Source: Gammaproteobacteria bacterium (GTDB lineage Bacteria; Pseudomonadota; Gammaproteobacteria; Enterobacterales; Psychrobiaceae). From it: a DNA stretch of 47,824 nt. Location: positions 1 to 47,824 of the forward strand of contig JABSRU010000034.1 of assembly GCA_013214965.1 (NCBI GenBank). Reading direction: 5' to 3'. The position numbers were made by a program, and so were the translations under genes. Positions within the stretch are counted from its first letter, which is position 1; the number at the start of each line of letters is the position of its first letter. The notes under the pieces are model-generated. The model was not told the origin of the DNA and made no database searches. It was given only the letters and a program-made list of their open reading frames with translations. This document shows, one piece after another, positions 1 to 8,582 of this stretch.

Positions 1-21
1 TTTCCCGTTTCAGTGAGGCGC

Positions 22-49
22 ATTATAGAGAAGTTCAGTCCCTTGGCAA
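22..49 (-). promoter_or_regulatory. rRNA-type promoter reading out of the window
   Basis: Read on the minus strand, a -35 element TTGCCA (44-49) is followed after 16 bp by a perfect -10 TATAAT (22-27) and a GC-rich discriminator beginning GCGCC. Upstream (about 50-120) the DNA is AT-rich, like an UP element. A TATAAT-GCGCC arrangement is typical of stringently controlled rRNA P1 promoters. In E. coli rrsD lies divergently next to yrdA, so an rRNA operon is expected just beyond the left edge. The rRNA itself is not in the window, so its identity is inferred. Confidence 0.7.
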
Positions 50-161
50 GGGCTTTTTTCGATCTTTTATTCGTTCGCTTAGATTTACAACAAATAGCAG
101 GATTTAACGCCAAATTTCGATTAATATGAGGTTAAATTATAGAATTAGTTAGGATTTAACA

Positions 162-701
162 ATGAAAGCTGTATTACGACATTATAAAGGCATCTATCCA
201 ACACTCGGTGAACGTACTTATATAGATAGTAGCGCTGTTGTTTGTGGTGATATTCATTTTGGGGATGATTGTAGCGTTTGGCCATTTGTCGCAATTAGAG
301 GTGACGTTAACATTATTCGGATCGGTCAGCGCACCAATATCCAAGATGGCAGCGTATTGCATGTAACACGTATTAGCGAGAACAACCCTGCTGGCTACCC
401 TTTAATTATTGGTGATGATGTCACTATAGGGCATAAAGTGATGTTACATGGTTGCCAGCTTGGTTCACGGATCTTAGTCGGGATGGGTGCAATCATTATG
501 GATAATGTAATAGTTGAAGATGATGTCTTTATTGGTGCCGGTACCTTAGTACCACCAAATAAACGATTAGAATCTGGTTTTTTATACGTTGGCAACCCAA
601 TGCGTAAAGCTCGACCGCTAAATGATAGCGAACGTAGTTTCTTATCAAAATCAGCGATTAATTATGTTGAGCTAAAAGATAACTACTTAGGACAACTTTA
701 A
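162..701 (+). CDS. yrdA: Gamma-carbonic anhydrase family hexapeptide protein YrdA
   Basis: This 179-residue protein is built of left-handed beta-helix hexapeptide repeats (motifs such as IGDDVTIGHKVMLHG and IGAGTLVPP), and has the usual length of the YrdA/PaaY group. The histidines in the GHKVMLHG segment match metal ligands of gamma-class carbonic anhydrases. Whether it hydrates CO2 is not established for this family, which has few confirmed activities. AGGA lies 7 nt before the ATG. The gene converges on yrdB, with the two ends overlapping by 4 bp. The order rRNA promoter, yrdA, yrdB, aroE matches the E. coli rrnD flank, which supports the name. Confidence 0.9.
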   Translation: MKAVLRHYKGIYPTLGERTYIDSSAVVCGDIHFGDDCSVWPFVAIRGDVNIIRIGQRTNIQDGSVLHVTRISENNPAGYPLIIGDDVTIGHKVMLHGCQLGSRILVGMGAIIMDNVIVEDDVFIGAGTLVPPNKRLESGFLYVGNPMRKARPLNDSERSFLSKSAINYVELKDNYLGQL

Positions 702-958
702 CTTAACCACAATTCACTCTTATCGTTGAGATGCTCATCTTCAATCGCTTGTTGAGCATCATCTTCGATATCAAATTGCATTAATAGGCATTGCTCAACG
801 ATTGTTTGTTCGTTATCACCAGCAGCTCCTATTTTATCGAGATAGCTCTGGGTTAAAAAACATCGAATTAATGCTCCTGCACTTTGAGCACTAAAACAAA
901 CCAATTGTTGAGGTTGATCCCAGTGGAAATCGTCATTAAATAATACGTTTTGATTCAT
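698..958 (-). CDS. yrdB: DUF1488 family protein (YrdB-like)
   Basis: An 86-residue acidic protein starting MNQNVLFNDDFHWD, recognised as DUF1488 by its F.D...WD..Q..V.F.A start and small cytosolic size. Its function is unknown. The open frame extends upstream, but that part lies inside aroE. The internal ATG at 958 overlaps the aroE stop (ATGA, 955-958), which indicates translational coupling and decides the start. In E. coli yrdB also lies directly beside aroE. Confidence 0.85.
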   Translation of the reverse strand: MNQNVLFNDDFHWDQPQQLVCFSAQSAGALIRCFLTQSYLDKIGAAGDNEQTIVEQCLLMQFDIEDDAQQAIEDEHLNDKSELWLS

Positions 959-1767
959 ATCATTGCCCTTAGGCTGGCTAATACATCCTCGGTCGCAGGG
1001 GTAACACCACGCCATAATCTAAAACTTTCGGCTGCTTGCCCAACTAGCATCCCTAAACCATCGAGCCTTGTTGGCACCCCAAGCTCTCGCGCCCAAGCTA
1101 AGAAGCATGTTTCTTGCGCGTCATAAACCATGTCATAGCAACATTGAGCAGTGGAAATTACCGAGCGATCTATATTTGGTAATTGATTAGATAAACTGGC
1201 TGAGGTTGAATTAATAATAATGTCATAACTATTTTCGAGTTCATTTAACGCAACAGCTTCGATCGCCCCTGCAGTTTTAAAATGATCACTCAGTAACTTT
1301 GCCTTATCAAATGAACGATTGGTGATGGTTAAACAACTAGGTGATTGCGCTAGTAAAGGTAAAATACAACCTCGAGCTGCACCACCGGCTCCAATCAATA
1401 GGATTTTCCGCCCTACTATCTTGATATTATTCGCTAGAATATCACCGACTAACCCTTGACCATCAGTGTTATCGCCAATAATAGTGCCATCATCTTTAAA
1501 AGTTAACGTGTTAACAGCGCCCGCAGCCTCAGCACGTGCAGACAGCTGATCAGCAATCAAAAACGCTTGTTCTTTAAAAGGTACGGTAATATTACAACCT
1601 TGGCCACCACTCGCTTTAAACTGCTCAATAAATGATACGAACTGATCTAACGCCACCAATTGTTTTTGATAATCCATTTGCTGTTTAGTTTGTATCGCAA
1701 ATTGACGATGGATCAATGGTGAACGGCTTTGTTCAATGGGGTTTCCAATAACGACATACTGATCCAT
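955..1767 (-). CDS. aroE: Shikimate dehydrogenase
   Basis: A 270-residue NADPH-dependent enzyme that reduces 3-dehydroshikimate to shikimate in the chorismate pathway. The N-terminus VIGNPIEQSRSPLIH carries the shikimate-binding SxS motif. NITVPFKE holds the catalytic lysine, and GAGGAARG is the dinucleotide-binding loop. Length is normal. It sits between ubiK (11 bp upstream) and yrdB (4 bp overlap), so the three genes are probably one leftward transcript. Two further shikimate genes, aroB and aroK, lie about 7 kb away in the window. Confidence 0.97.
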   Translation of the reverse strand: MDQYVVIGNPIEQSRSPLIHRQFAIQTKQQMDYQKQLVALDQFVSFIEQFKASGGQGCNITVPFKEQAFLIADQLSARAEAAGAVNTLTFKDDGTIIGDNTDGQGLVGDILANNIKIVGRKILLIGAGGAARGCILPLLAQSPSCLTITNRSFDKAKLLSDHFKTAGAIEAVALNELENSYDIIINSTSASLSNQLPNIDRSVISTAQCCYDMVYDAQETCFLAWARELGVPTRLDGLGMLVGQAAESFRLWRGVTPATEDVLASLRAMI

Positions 1768-1778
1768 CTATATTACCT

Positions 1779-2051
1779 CTACTGTTCGCTGTTTTGCTCT
1801 GTTTGATTCGTTTGTTGAGCAATTAACTGTGCGACTTGTTGTTCTAATACGACCAATTTTTCTCTGGTGCGCAATAACACTTGAGTTTGCACATCAAATT
1901 CTTCGCGTGACACGACATCGAGTTTATTTAGTTGCGATTGTAGCACCTGTTTGGTTTTTGTTTCGAAATCATCAGCAAAGGCTTTAAGCCCTGGCGGTAG
2001 AGAACCCGTTAGTTGGGCTGCAATTTCTTCAAGTTTTTGAGGGTTTATCAT
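1779..2051 (-). CDS. ubiK: Ubiquinone biosynthesis accessory factor UbiK (YqiC/BMFP)
   Basis: This 90-residue protein matches the UbiK/YqiC family: a short N-terminal helix with [10 protein letters not shown], then the conserved stretch [20 protein letters not shown] leading into a C-terminal coiled coil rich in Q and E. In E. coli UbiK works with UbiJ to help late steps of ubiquinone synthesis and is membrane-associated. The gene is divergent from rep across 75 bp. The C-terminal tail (after about residue 75) is low-complexity Gln/Thr/Glu. Confidence 0.92.
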   Translation of the reverse strand: MINPQKLEEIAAQLTGSLPPGLKAFADDFETKTKQVLQSQLNKLDVVSREEFDVQTQVLLRTREKLVVLEQQVAQLIAQQTNQTEQNSEQ

Positions 2052-2126
2052 AATTACTCCTTATTTTGAGGACTATTGTACCTAATATCAGGTAAAATTC
2101 GCTAGTCCAAGTTTAAGAGAATTAAT

Positions 2127-4139
2127 ATGAAGCTAAATCCCCAACAAAATGAAGCGGTTCACTACATTGACGGCCCTTGCCTGGTGCTTGCAGGTGCTGG
2201 TAGTGGTAAAACTCGCGTTATCATTAATAAAATCTCTTATTTGGTGCAAACTTGTGGTTATAAAGCACGTAATATTGCGGCCGTAACCTTTACCAATAAA
2301 GCAGCACGCGAGATGAAAGAACGCTTAAGCCAAAGTTTAGGTAAAAAAGAGGCACGAGGTTTAACCATCTCGACCTTCCATACCTTGGGTTTAACTATCA
2401 TCAAACGCGAAATTAAAACCCTGGGCATGAAAGCGGGCTTTACTCTGTTTGATGGTCAAGACACGTTATCACTACTAAAAGAGCTAACCGATAAAGAACT
2501 TGAAGGTGATAAAGATCAACTTAATTTATTGCAGGGAATTATCTCGAATTTTAAAAACGATTTAATTTTACCCGAGCAAGCGATCGCCACTGCCGACTCA
2601 GGTCAAGACGTTTTATATGCGCAACTTTATAAGCGTTACCAAAATCAATTAAAAGCCTATAACGCATTAGATTTCGACGATCTCATTATGATGCCCACTT
2701 TATTACTAAAACTTAATAGTGAAGTAAGAGAGCGCTGGCAAAATCGTTTCCATTACTTATTAGTCGATGAGTATCAAGATACCAACACCAGTCAATATGA
2801 AATGATCAAAATTCTAACGGGCACCCGTGGTAAATTAACCGTGGTTGGTGATGACGATCAGTCGATCTACTCTTGGCGTGGTGCAAAACCACAAAACCTA
2901 GTATTGCTACAAACTGATTTTCCTAATTTAAAACTGATCAAGCTAGAACAAAATTACCGCTCGAGCAGTCGAATTTTACGTTGCGCCAATATTTTGATCG
3001 ACAATAATCCTCATGTTTTTGATAAAAAGCTCTTTAGTACCTTAGGTGAAGGGGCTTTATTGCGGGTTATTTATGGGAAAAATGAAGAGCATGAAGCTGA
3101 ACGCGTTGTCGCAGAGATTATTCGTCACAAGTTTATGAACAAAACCGCCTATAGTGAGTTTGCCATCTTATACCGTGGTAACTTCCAATCTCGGATCTTC
3201 GAAAAATCCTTAATGACTAATCGAATTCCCTATAAAATCAGCGGTGGTACTTCGTTTTTTTCCAGATCTGAAATTAAAGACATCATGTCATATCTCAAAT
3301 TATTGGTTAACCCTGACGATGACACCTCATTTTTACGGGTGGTTAATTTACCCAAACGTGGCATCGGTGCCGCGACGCTCGAAAAATTGGGTAATTATGC
3401 CAACATGCGCCACTTAAGTTTGTTTGCGGCTAGCTTTGAATTAGGCTTGGAACAAACCCTTCATGGTGAAAAACTAGTGATATTGCAACGCTTCACCCGC
3501 TGGTTAGTTGAGTTAGGCGATCAGGCTGAGCGAGGCGACCCGCTCGAGGCAGTTCGTCAAATTGTTCGAGATATTAACTATGAAGATTGGCTGTACGAAA
3601 CTAGTCCCAGTGGTAAAGCCGCCGAAATGCGGATGAAAAATGTCAGCCAGTTGTTCACTTGGGTCAGCGGAATGCTCGATGGTGATGATCTTGATGAACC
3701 GATGACCTTACCTGAAGTTGTCACCCGTTTAACCCTACGTGACATGATGGAGCGTGGCGAAGAGGATGAACAAGCCGATCAAGTTCAGCTAATGACGTTA
3801 CATGCCTCAAAAGGACTAGAATTCCCGATCGTCTTTATGGTCGGTATGGAAGAAGGTTTATTGCCGCACCAAACCAGTATTGATGAAGATAATATCGAAG
3901 AAGAACGCCGTTTAGCCTATGTGGGGATCACTAGAGCACAGCGGGAGTTGATTTTTACTCAAGCTAAAGAGCGACGTCAATATGGTGAAGTATTTAAACC
4001 AACAGGCAGTCGATTTTTAGATGAGTTACCCCAAGATGACTTAGAGTGGGAATCTCGCAAGCCGAGACCAACCAATGAGCAGCGTAAAGATACCGCAAAC
4101 TCTGCGATTGCTAACTTACGCGCCATGCTAAAAAAATAG
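2127..4139 (+). CDS. rep: ATP-dependent DNA helicase Rep
   Basis: A 670-residue superfamily 1A 3'-5' helicase. Walker [10 protein letters not shown] lies near residues 22-30, motif II is VDEYQDTN, motif III is [14 protein letters not shown], motif IV is LEQNYRSS, motif V is [13 protein letters not shown] and motif VI is VGITRAQRE. Length and motif details such as [15 protein letters not shown] fit Rep better than UvrD. Rep helps replication forks pass bound proteins. Its C-terminal tail ends in ANLRAMLKK, like the Rep tail that contacts DnaB. It is divergent from ubiK and ends at an intrinsic terminator. Confidence 0.96.
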   Translation: MKLNPQQNEAVHYIDGPCLVLAGAGSGKTRVIINKISYLVQTCGYKARNIAAVTFTNKAAREMKERLSQSLGKKEARGLTISTFHTLGLTIIKREIKTLGMKAGFTLFDGQDTLSLLKELTDKELEGDKDQLNLLQGIISNFKNDLILPEQAIATADSGQDVLYAQLYKRYQNQLKAYNALDFDDLIMMPTLLLKLNSEVRERWQNRFHYLLVDEYQDTNTSQYEMIKILTGTRGKLTVVGDDDQSIYSWRGAKPQNLVLLQTDFPNLKLIKLEQNYRSSSRILRCANILIDNNPHVFDKKLFSTLGEGALLRVIYGKNEEHEAERVVAEIIRHKFMNKTAYSEFAILYRGNFQSRIFEKSLMTNRIPYKISGGTSFFSRSEIKDIMSYLKLLVNPDDDTSFLRVVNLPKRGIGAATLEKLGNYANMRHLSLFAASFELGLEQTLHGEKLVILQRFTRWLVELGDQAERGDPLEAVRQIVRDINYEDWLYETSPSGKAAEMRMKNVSQLFTWVSGMLDGDDLDEPMTLPEVVTRLTLRDMMERGEEDEQADQVQLMTLHASKGLEFPIVFMVGMEEGLLPHQTSIDEDNIEEERRLAYVGITRAQRELIFTQAKERRQYGEVFKPTGSRFLDELPQDDLEWESRKPRPTNEQRKDTANSAIANLRAMLKK

Positions 4140-4168
4140 TAAATCACCAGAGTTCAGGTTAAATAAAA

Positions 4169-4197
4169 GGCCGTTATCATCGATAACAGCCTTTTTT
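4169..4197 (+). terminator. Intrinsic terminator after rep
   Basis: An interrupted stem, GGC-C-GTTATC pairing with GATAAC-A-GCC around an ATC loop, is followed by six T (4192-4197). An A-rich run (4161-4168) on the other side suggests it may also serve the convergent cytochrome gene. Confidence 0.8.
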
Positions 4198-4216
4198 AAT
4201 TTTAAAGGTGAATCTT

Positions 4217-4627
4217 TTAAATCGAGTTTGTCATATGCTCAATAGCGGCTTTAAGTTCATCATCACTACAAGCCATACAAGTCCCCTTAGGAGGCATTGC
4301 ATTAAAACCTTTTAAGGCATGGGTAAATAATACATCCATGCCTTGGGCTTTACGAGGGGCCCAAGCAGCTGCATCACCCATTTTAGGTGCACCGGCAGCG
4401 CCAGTACCATGACAACCAATACAGGTCGTATTATAAACATCTTCACCAGAACGAGGACCAGTTGGTACTGCAGCAACTTCTTTAACTGCACCAGCAAGAT
4501 AAACGTTACCCACTGGCTGAATACGTTTTAAAATTTCAGCGTTAGTCTGTTCACTGGCATGAGCCACAAACGACATAGCTAATGCGGCAGTAATGCCCAT
4601 TACTACTTTTGATACATGAATGCTCAT
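4217..4627 (-). CDS. Periplasmic cytochrome c5-like monohaem protein
   Basis: A 136-residue secreted cytochrome. A Sec signal peptide ends near AHA-SEQ (about residue 24). One haem-binding CIGCH lies near residues 69-73. A later segment FNAMPPKGTCMACSDDEL supplies a probable Met axial ligand and the extra cysteine pair (CMAC) characteristic of cytochrome c5. It would carry electrons in the periplasm to terminal oxidases or other acceptors. It is a single gene with AGGGG about 8 nt before the start, convergent with rep. The specific redox partner cannot be told. Confidence 0.85.
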   Translation of the reverse strand: MSIHVSKVVMGITAALAMSFVAHASEQTNAEILKRIQPVGNVYLAGAVKEVAAVPTGPRSGEDVYNTTCIGCHGTGAAGAPKMGDAAAWAPRKAQGMDVLFTHALKGFNAMPPKGTCMACSDDELKAAIEHMTNSI

Positions 4628-4795
4628 GTGTTAAACCCCTGACTATAACTATTAATATTTCATTGCTCGGCGTTATTATAACTTGATAATTAGCCATGTT
4701 CATAGTCTAGCGCGCGCAAATACTTGTAACAGTGATTAAAAACAAAGCAAGCTGAGTTATTTTAAAGCGATTAGCATGTTTTTTTGAATTTATAG

Positions 4796-4824
4796 TAGAC
4801 GAGTTCCAATAAAATCCTTATTAT
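4796..4824 (+). promoter_or_regulatory. Candidate promoter of the tRNA operon
   Basis: A -35-like TAGACG (4796-4801) and a -10 TATTAT (4819-4824) are separated by 17 bp, about 21 bp ahead of the first tRNA. The spacing is ideal. The -35 matches the consensus at four of six bases and the -10 at five of six. The call rests on position and spacing only. Confidence 0.5.
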
Positions 4825-4845
4825 GTGCATCCGCATTACGGATAT

Positions 4846-4922
4846 GCGCCCATAGCTCAGCTGGATAGAGCGTACCCCTCCGGAGGGTGAGGCCAGGAGT
4901 TCGAATCTTCTTGGGCGCGCCA
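4846..4922 (+). tRNA. argX: tRNA-Arg (CCG)
   Basis: A 77-nt cloverleaf with acceptor pairing GCGCCCA/TGGGCGC, discriminator G and encoded CCA. The anticodon loop CTCCGGA carries CCG at 4880-4882 and the T loop is TTCGAAT. It is almost identical in layout to E. coli argX and is the first gene of a three-tRNA operon. Confidence 0.96.
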
Positions 4923-4942
4923 TTCGCGGAAAATTAAGTATT

Positions 4943-5019
4943 GGTGGCTATAGCTCAGTTGGTAGAGTCCCGGATTGTGATTCCGGTTGTCGTGGGTTCG
5001 AGCCCCATTAGCCACCCCA
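4943..5019 (+). tRNA. hisR: tRNA-His (GTG)
   Basis: A 77-nt tRNA including the extra 5' G (position -1) typical of tRNA-His and an encoded CCA. The anticodon GTG lies at 4977-4979 in loop TTGTGAT. The D stem ends with a G-T wobble where E. coli hisR has G-C. It lies 20 bp after tRNA-Arg. Confidence 0.96.
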
Positions 5020-5047
5020 TTACTTAAAAGCACAAAAGAAAATATGT

Positions 5048-5124
<77 letters not shown>

Positions 5125-5195
5125 CTTTTTCTTATCCTTGTATTACCCCACCCAAAACACTATCAATACCCATAAACTAATTTAGATCTATTTAT

Positions 5196-5558
5196 CTACA
5201 TTGAATTAGGTTTAATACCAGGTTTACCAACAGCTTTGAGTTCACTAAAAATAACCAGTTCACCCCATTGTTGAAATGACATCATGCCCGTGTTTAGTTG
5301 GTAGTAACCACTAACACCCTGATTATGTAATTGGAGCTCGTTAGGAAGCCCGCCATTGAGTTTTTTCCCTTGCTCGGTCACGACAGCCCAGAAGCCACCT
5401 TCTAGCTCAACATAAATAACCTTGCCAGTAAAAGGAATGACTGAGCTAGCTAATTTCGGCTGTGACACATCAATACTAGGGGCTTTGGACATGGTAGTTT
5501 GCTCCTGTGCATTACAACCGACTAAAATAAAAGCCAATAAAAAAATCAATTTATTCAT
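5196..5558 (-). CDS. Small predicted lipoprotein of unknown function
   Basis: A 120-residue protein with a lipoprotein signal: a hydrophobic segment ending LVGC, with Cys15 as the lipidation site. The rest is a small soluble domain (FTGKVIYVELEGGFWAVV, then ELQLHNQGVSGYYQLN) that suggests a beta-rich fold. I do not recognise the family. A good SD (AAGGAGAATGAG) precedes the ATG. It is transcribed in the same direction as yhfA but 61 bp beyond it. Confidence 0.7.
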   Translation of the reverse strand: MNKLIFLLAFILVGCNAQEQTTMSKAPSIDVSQPKLASSVIPFTGKVIYVELEGGFWAVVTEQGKKLNGGLPNELQLHNQGVSGYYQLNTGMMSFQQWGELVIFSELKAVGKPGIKPNSM

Positions 5559-5619
5559 CTCATTCTCCTTATGATTACATCAGCTAACTAACCGATGTAA
5601 TTACGACATCCATTAAAAA

Positions 5620-6027
5620 TTAAACAGCTACGATTTCTGAACTGTGAGTTATTTCCACGTTTTTTTCAAGCATTAATGCCACTGAACAGTATTTTTCAGC
5701 CGACAAGCTAACGGCGCGTTCTAAGTGCTTTGAACTAATGTCGGTTCCCGTCGCAATAAAATGAAGGTGGATCTTAGTGAAATAACGCGGTGCATCATCA
5801 CGGCGTTCAGAGGTCAGCTCAACCTTAACACCAACGACATCTTGACGCGCCTTTTTCAAAATACTGACGACATCAACCGAACTGCAAGCACCAACCGACA
5901 TCAGGACCATTTCCATTGGGCTAGGTGCTTTTGAATCTTGGCTATTGCCATCCATAATCACTTGATGACCAGACGCTGATTCGCCGATAAAAGTTTCGTT
6001 TGCTACCCAACTTACACTTGCTTTCAT
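5620..6027 (-). CDS. yhfA: OsmC-family protein YhfA
   Basis: This 135-residue protein matches E. coli YhfA along its length, with segments such as ESASGHQ, APSPMEMVLMSVGACSS and SAEKYCSVALMLEK. The two conserved cysteines (in GACSS and KYCSV) are those used by OsmC/Ohr proteins in hydroperoxide reduction, but the YhfA substrate is unknown. The open frame extends 33 codons upstream. The ATG at 6027 is chosen because it matches the family start and has GAGAG about 10 nt before it. In E. coli yhfA lies beside crp, and that link is absent here. Confidence 0.9.
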   Translation of the reverse strand: MKASVSWVANETFIGESASGHQVIMDGNSQDSKAPSPMEMVLMSVGACSSVDVVSILKKARQDVVGVKVELTSERRDDAPRYFTKIHLHFIATGTDISSKHLERAVSLSAEKYCSVALMLEKNVEITHSSEIVAV

Positions 6028-6182
6028 TGTGCTATTACTCTCAATTAAATAAGCGCTAACAATAACACAATTCCAAGGTTGCATAGCGCAAACTCGCCGC
6101 AAAATTATTGAACGATATCTAGCCATTTAACCTTTTGTTGATTATAATCGAAGGTCACCTAAGTCGATGGAAGGACAAATTA

Positions 6183-6413
6183 GTGATTAAATTTAAACGA
6201 ATTCTTATTATGATGCCTATATTGCTCGGAGCTTCAGCCATCACCGTATCTTCGGTCGATCATCATTCATTAATCATCAAACTGTGTGAGAAGAATAATG
6301 CGGCGATGTCATGTAACAGTGTTAGTGATACATTAGATTGGCTAGATTGGATATCTGGAAGTTCTTCGACTCAATTCCACTTCATCGATTTATTGGAGTT
6401 AATAACGCCTTAA
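6183..6413 (+). CDS. Small exported protein of unknown function
   Basis: A 76-residue protein starting at GTG 6183, chosen because AAGGA lies 7 nt upstream, whereas the ATG at 6135 lacks a clear ribosome-binding site. The N-terminus is basic then hydrophobic (KFKRILIMMPILLGASAITV), a probable signal peptide or membrane anchor. The mature part has two Cys (CEKNNAAMSC) and a tail rich in D, W and L. I do not recognise the family. It is divergent from yhfA and converges on dam, with only 3 bp between the ends. Tight packing and the good SD argue that it is real. Confidence 0.55.
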   Translation: MIKFKRILIMMPILLGASAITVSSVDHHSLIIKLCEKNNAAMSCNSVSDTLDWLDWISGSSSTQFHFIDLLELITP

Positions 6414-6416
6414 TCG

Positions 6417-7235
6417 TTAAGACTTAGCACTGTACAACGCTAACACTTCATCAACCTTGAGTCGCTTTCCTGCTTTTTGACTAATAGTTCTTTTCACTGA
6501 TTTTATCGTTAGTTCCGCCTGCTGATATAAGTCTCGCGTTAATGGTAAATCATGGTTGCTAATTAACACCGAAATATCTCTTTGCATTGCATCAACTGAT
6601 ACTTCGGCCAACTGTTGTTGATCAATCAGTTTAAACCCCTGACCAGAATAACTGGTAAAACTAGCGGTTGGCGACAGTGGTGCATAAGGCGGATCGCAAT
6701 AAATGACATCACCTGACTGAGTCCGCTTAAATGTTTCTCGAAAGCATTCGCAGGTAAAAATCGCTTTTTGTGATTTCTCAGCAAATAACCATAACTCATT
6801 CTCTGGAAAATATGGTTTTTTATAGCGACCAAAGGGAACGTTATAGCCCCCCTTCAAATTATAACGGCACAAGCCATTATAACCATGACGATTCATATAC
6901 AAAAACAGTAACGAGCGCTCAAAGGGATCGACACTTAAATTGAATTGCTTTCTGATCTCATAGTAGCGTTCACTATCATTATTATCAGCGGTAAATAATT
7001 TTCTTACTTCTGTAATATAACTCTCAGGATCAGTTTGTAACAATTGGTAAAGGTTAATTAAATCTTGGTTGACATCATTCAGTAAATACTCAGAATAGTC
7101 CGTATTAAGAAAAACAGAACCAGCCCCAACAAAAGGTTCAACCAAGCGGTCCCCTTGAGGCAGTATATTTGAAATGTCTTCCATCAAGCCGTATTTACCA
7201 CCGGCCCACTTTAAAAATGCACGTTGCTTTTTCAT
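6417..7235 (-). CDS. dam: DNA adenine methyltransferase Dam (GATC)
   Basis: A 272-residue alpha-type amino-methyltransferase. The N-terminal FLKWAGGKY and VEPFVGAGSVF bind S-adenosylmethionine, and the catalytic DPPY motif is at residues 181-184. NRHGYNGLCRYN and GGYNVPFGRY are family signatures. Dam methylates adenine in GATC to guide mismatch repair and replication timing. It follows damX by 21 bp, as in many gammaproteobacteria. The rpe-gph-trpS genes that often follow dam are not here. Confidence 0.97.
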   Translation of the reverse strand: MKKQRAFLKWAGGKYGLMEDISNILPQGDRLVEPFVGAGSVFLNTDYSEYLLNDVNQDLINLYQLLQTDPESYITEVRKLFTADNNDSERYYEIRKQFNLSVDPFERSLLFLYMNRHGYNGLCRYNLKGGYNVPFGRYKKPYFPENELWLFAEKSQKAIFTCECFRETFKRTQSGDVIYCDPPYAPLSPTASFTSYSGQGFKLIDQQQLAEVSVDAMQRDISVLISNHDLPLTRDLYQQAELTIKSVKRTISQKAGKRLKVDEVLALYSAKS

Positions 7236-7256
7236 TAATTTAACTATTATGTTCCG

Positions 7257-8576
7257 TTACAATTGACGCTGTAATATTTCAGTTTGGATCGCTTTAAATG
7301 ACTTAATCCATGGTGAAAAAGATCTTAAATCGGCAGGTATATTGCGCAGCACACTCTGTGCTTGAGCCCTATCAGCAAAACTTCCGTAGAGTAACACAAA
7401 CCATTCTTTATCGTTACGAATTGTTTGATAGATATAGACATTAGGCTGGTTGTTTAGCCGTAATACGATCCAATCCAATACAGCACGCTTACTATAACCA
7501 CCTAACATCAGTGAAACGTTAGATGAAGTAACCTTAAGCAGATATTCTTCGTCAAAAACATAGTTATTATGCGTCTCGATAATAGCGTTAGCAACCTCAT
7601 CATCAACGGTCTGATCAAGCGTTAATTTTTCCTCTGCCGGAGTTTTTTCGACAATGCCAACAGGTAAAGGAATACTAACAGGCTGATCAATGTTAACTTC
7701 AACTTCGGTGACCAATTCAGGCTCTTGAATCATTTGTGGCTGTTGCTTAGGCAGTGAGAATGTTTGACTCGGTAACTCAGAGCGAGCATCAATCACTCGA
7801 GTCGTTTCTTTATCATTATGATTAATCCATAAAAATACCACTAAAATCATTAAGATAAGAACCACTAATAGTGGCATCAAAAAACTCGGACGAGGTTTTA
7901 CAGTCAACTCAGTGTCATTATAAATTAAATTTTTCGGTGATATTTTCTGCGGCTCTAAACAAGCAAGATAGTCATCCAGTTGACGTGTTGACCAATCAGG
8001 ATGAATCGCGCTTAAAAACGGTTTAGCTTCACTAGCAGACAGATAACCCAAGGTATACTCAGATATTTGCCCCGAGTCCGATATTGAGATATCTTCAGAT
8101 ATAGGTTTACCACGCTTTAAATCACCAACCAGCAAGATATTCAACTGATAATTAGAATGCCCCCTAATAAACTCATTAAAACTACCAAGCAGTGAATTAA
8201 CCATAGACTGTGACATATAATCGGCGTTATCAATTAAAATTAATATCGGCGTTTTATAATATTGACTAGCATAACTTAATGCTAACTCCAAAGGCTGGTT
8301 CAATTCAGATAAATCATCGGTCGCTAATTGACAAATAAGCTCCCGTTGAAAATCATCGGACTTAAAGTTTTTTTGGCATTTAATGTTCACTAGAAAAGTA
8401 TGGTTAATCTGCTCAATCAACAGGTTCGCGACAAAACTTTTACCAACACCAGGGCCACCGTTCAACACGCAAAATTGACTACCAGTATTGATGATATATT
8501 GCAGTCGAGACAATAGCTTTATTTGTGGATCCAGTTGAACATCCATCACCGACAAACCTGAAGCGTTACCTGACAT
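7257..8576 (-). CDS. damX: DamX, AAA ATPase with membrane anchor and SPOR domain
   Basis: A 439-residue protein with an N-terminal AAA-type ATPase domain (Walker A GGPGVGKS at about residues 40-47, Walker B-like ILILIDNADY). One transmembrane helix follows near residues 230-250, then a Pro/Glu-rich linker, and last a C-terminal SPOR domain of about 75 residues ending in the DamX-like PWIKSFKAIQ. DamX binds septal peptidoglycan and acts in cell division. The frame opens with TTG at 8582, but ATG 8576 is preferred. No strong SD is seen, so coupling to aroB (6 bp away) is likely. Confidence 0.92.
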   Translation of the reverse strand: MSGNASGLSVMDVQLDPQIKLLSRLQYIINTGSQFCVLNGGPGVGKSFVANLLIEQINHTFLVNIKCQKNFKSDDFQRELICQLATDDLSELNQPLELALSYASQYYKTPILILIDNADYMSQSMVNSLLGSFNEFIRGHSNYQLNILLVGDLKRGKPISEDISISDSGQISEYTLGYLSASEAKPFLSAIHPDWSTRQLDDYLACLEPQKISPKNLIYNDTELTVKPRPSFLMPLLVVLILMILVVFLWINHNDKETTRVIDARSELPSQTFSLPKQQPQMIQEPELVTEVEVNIDQPVSIPLPVGIVEKTPAEEKLTLDQTVDDEVANAIIETHNNYVFDEEYLLKVTSSNVSLMLGGYSKRAVLDWIVLRLNNQPNVYIYQTIRNDKEWFVLLYGSFADRAQAQSVLRNIPADLRSFSPWIKSFKAIQTEILQRQL

Positions 8577-8582
8577 AATCAA

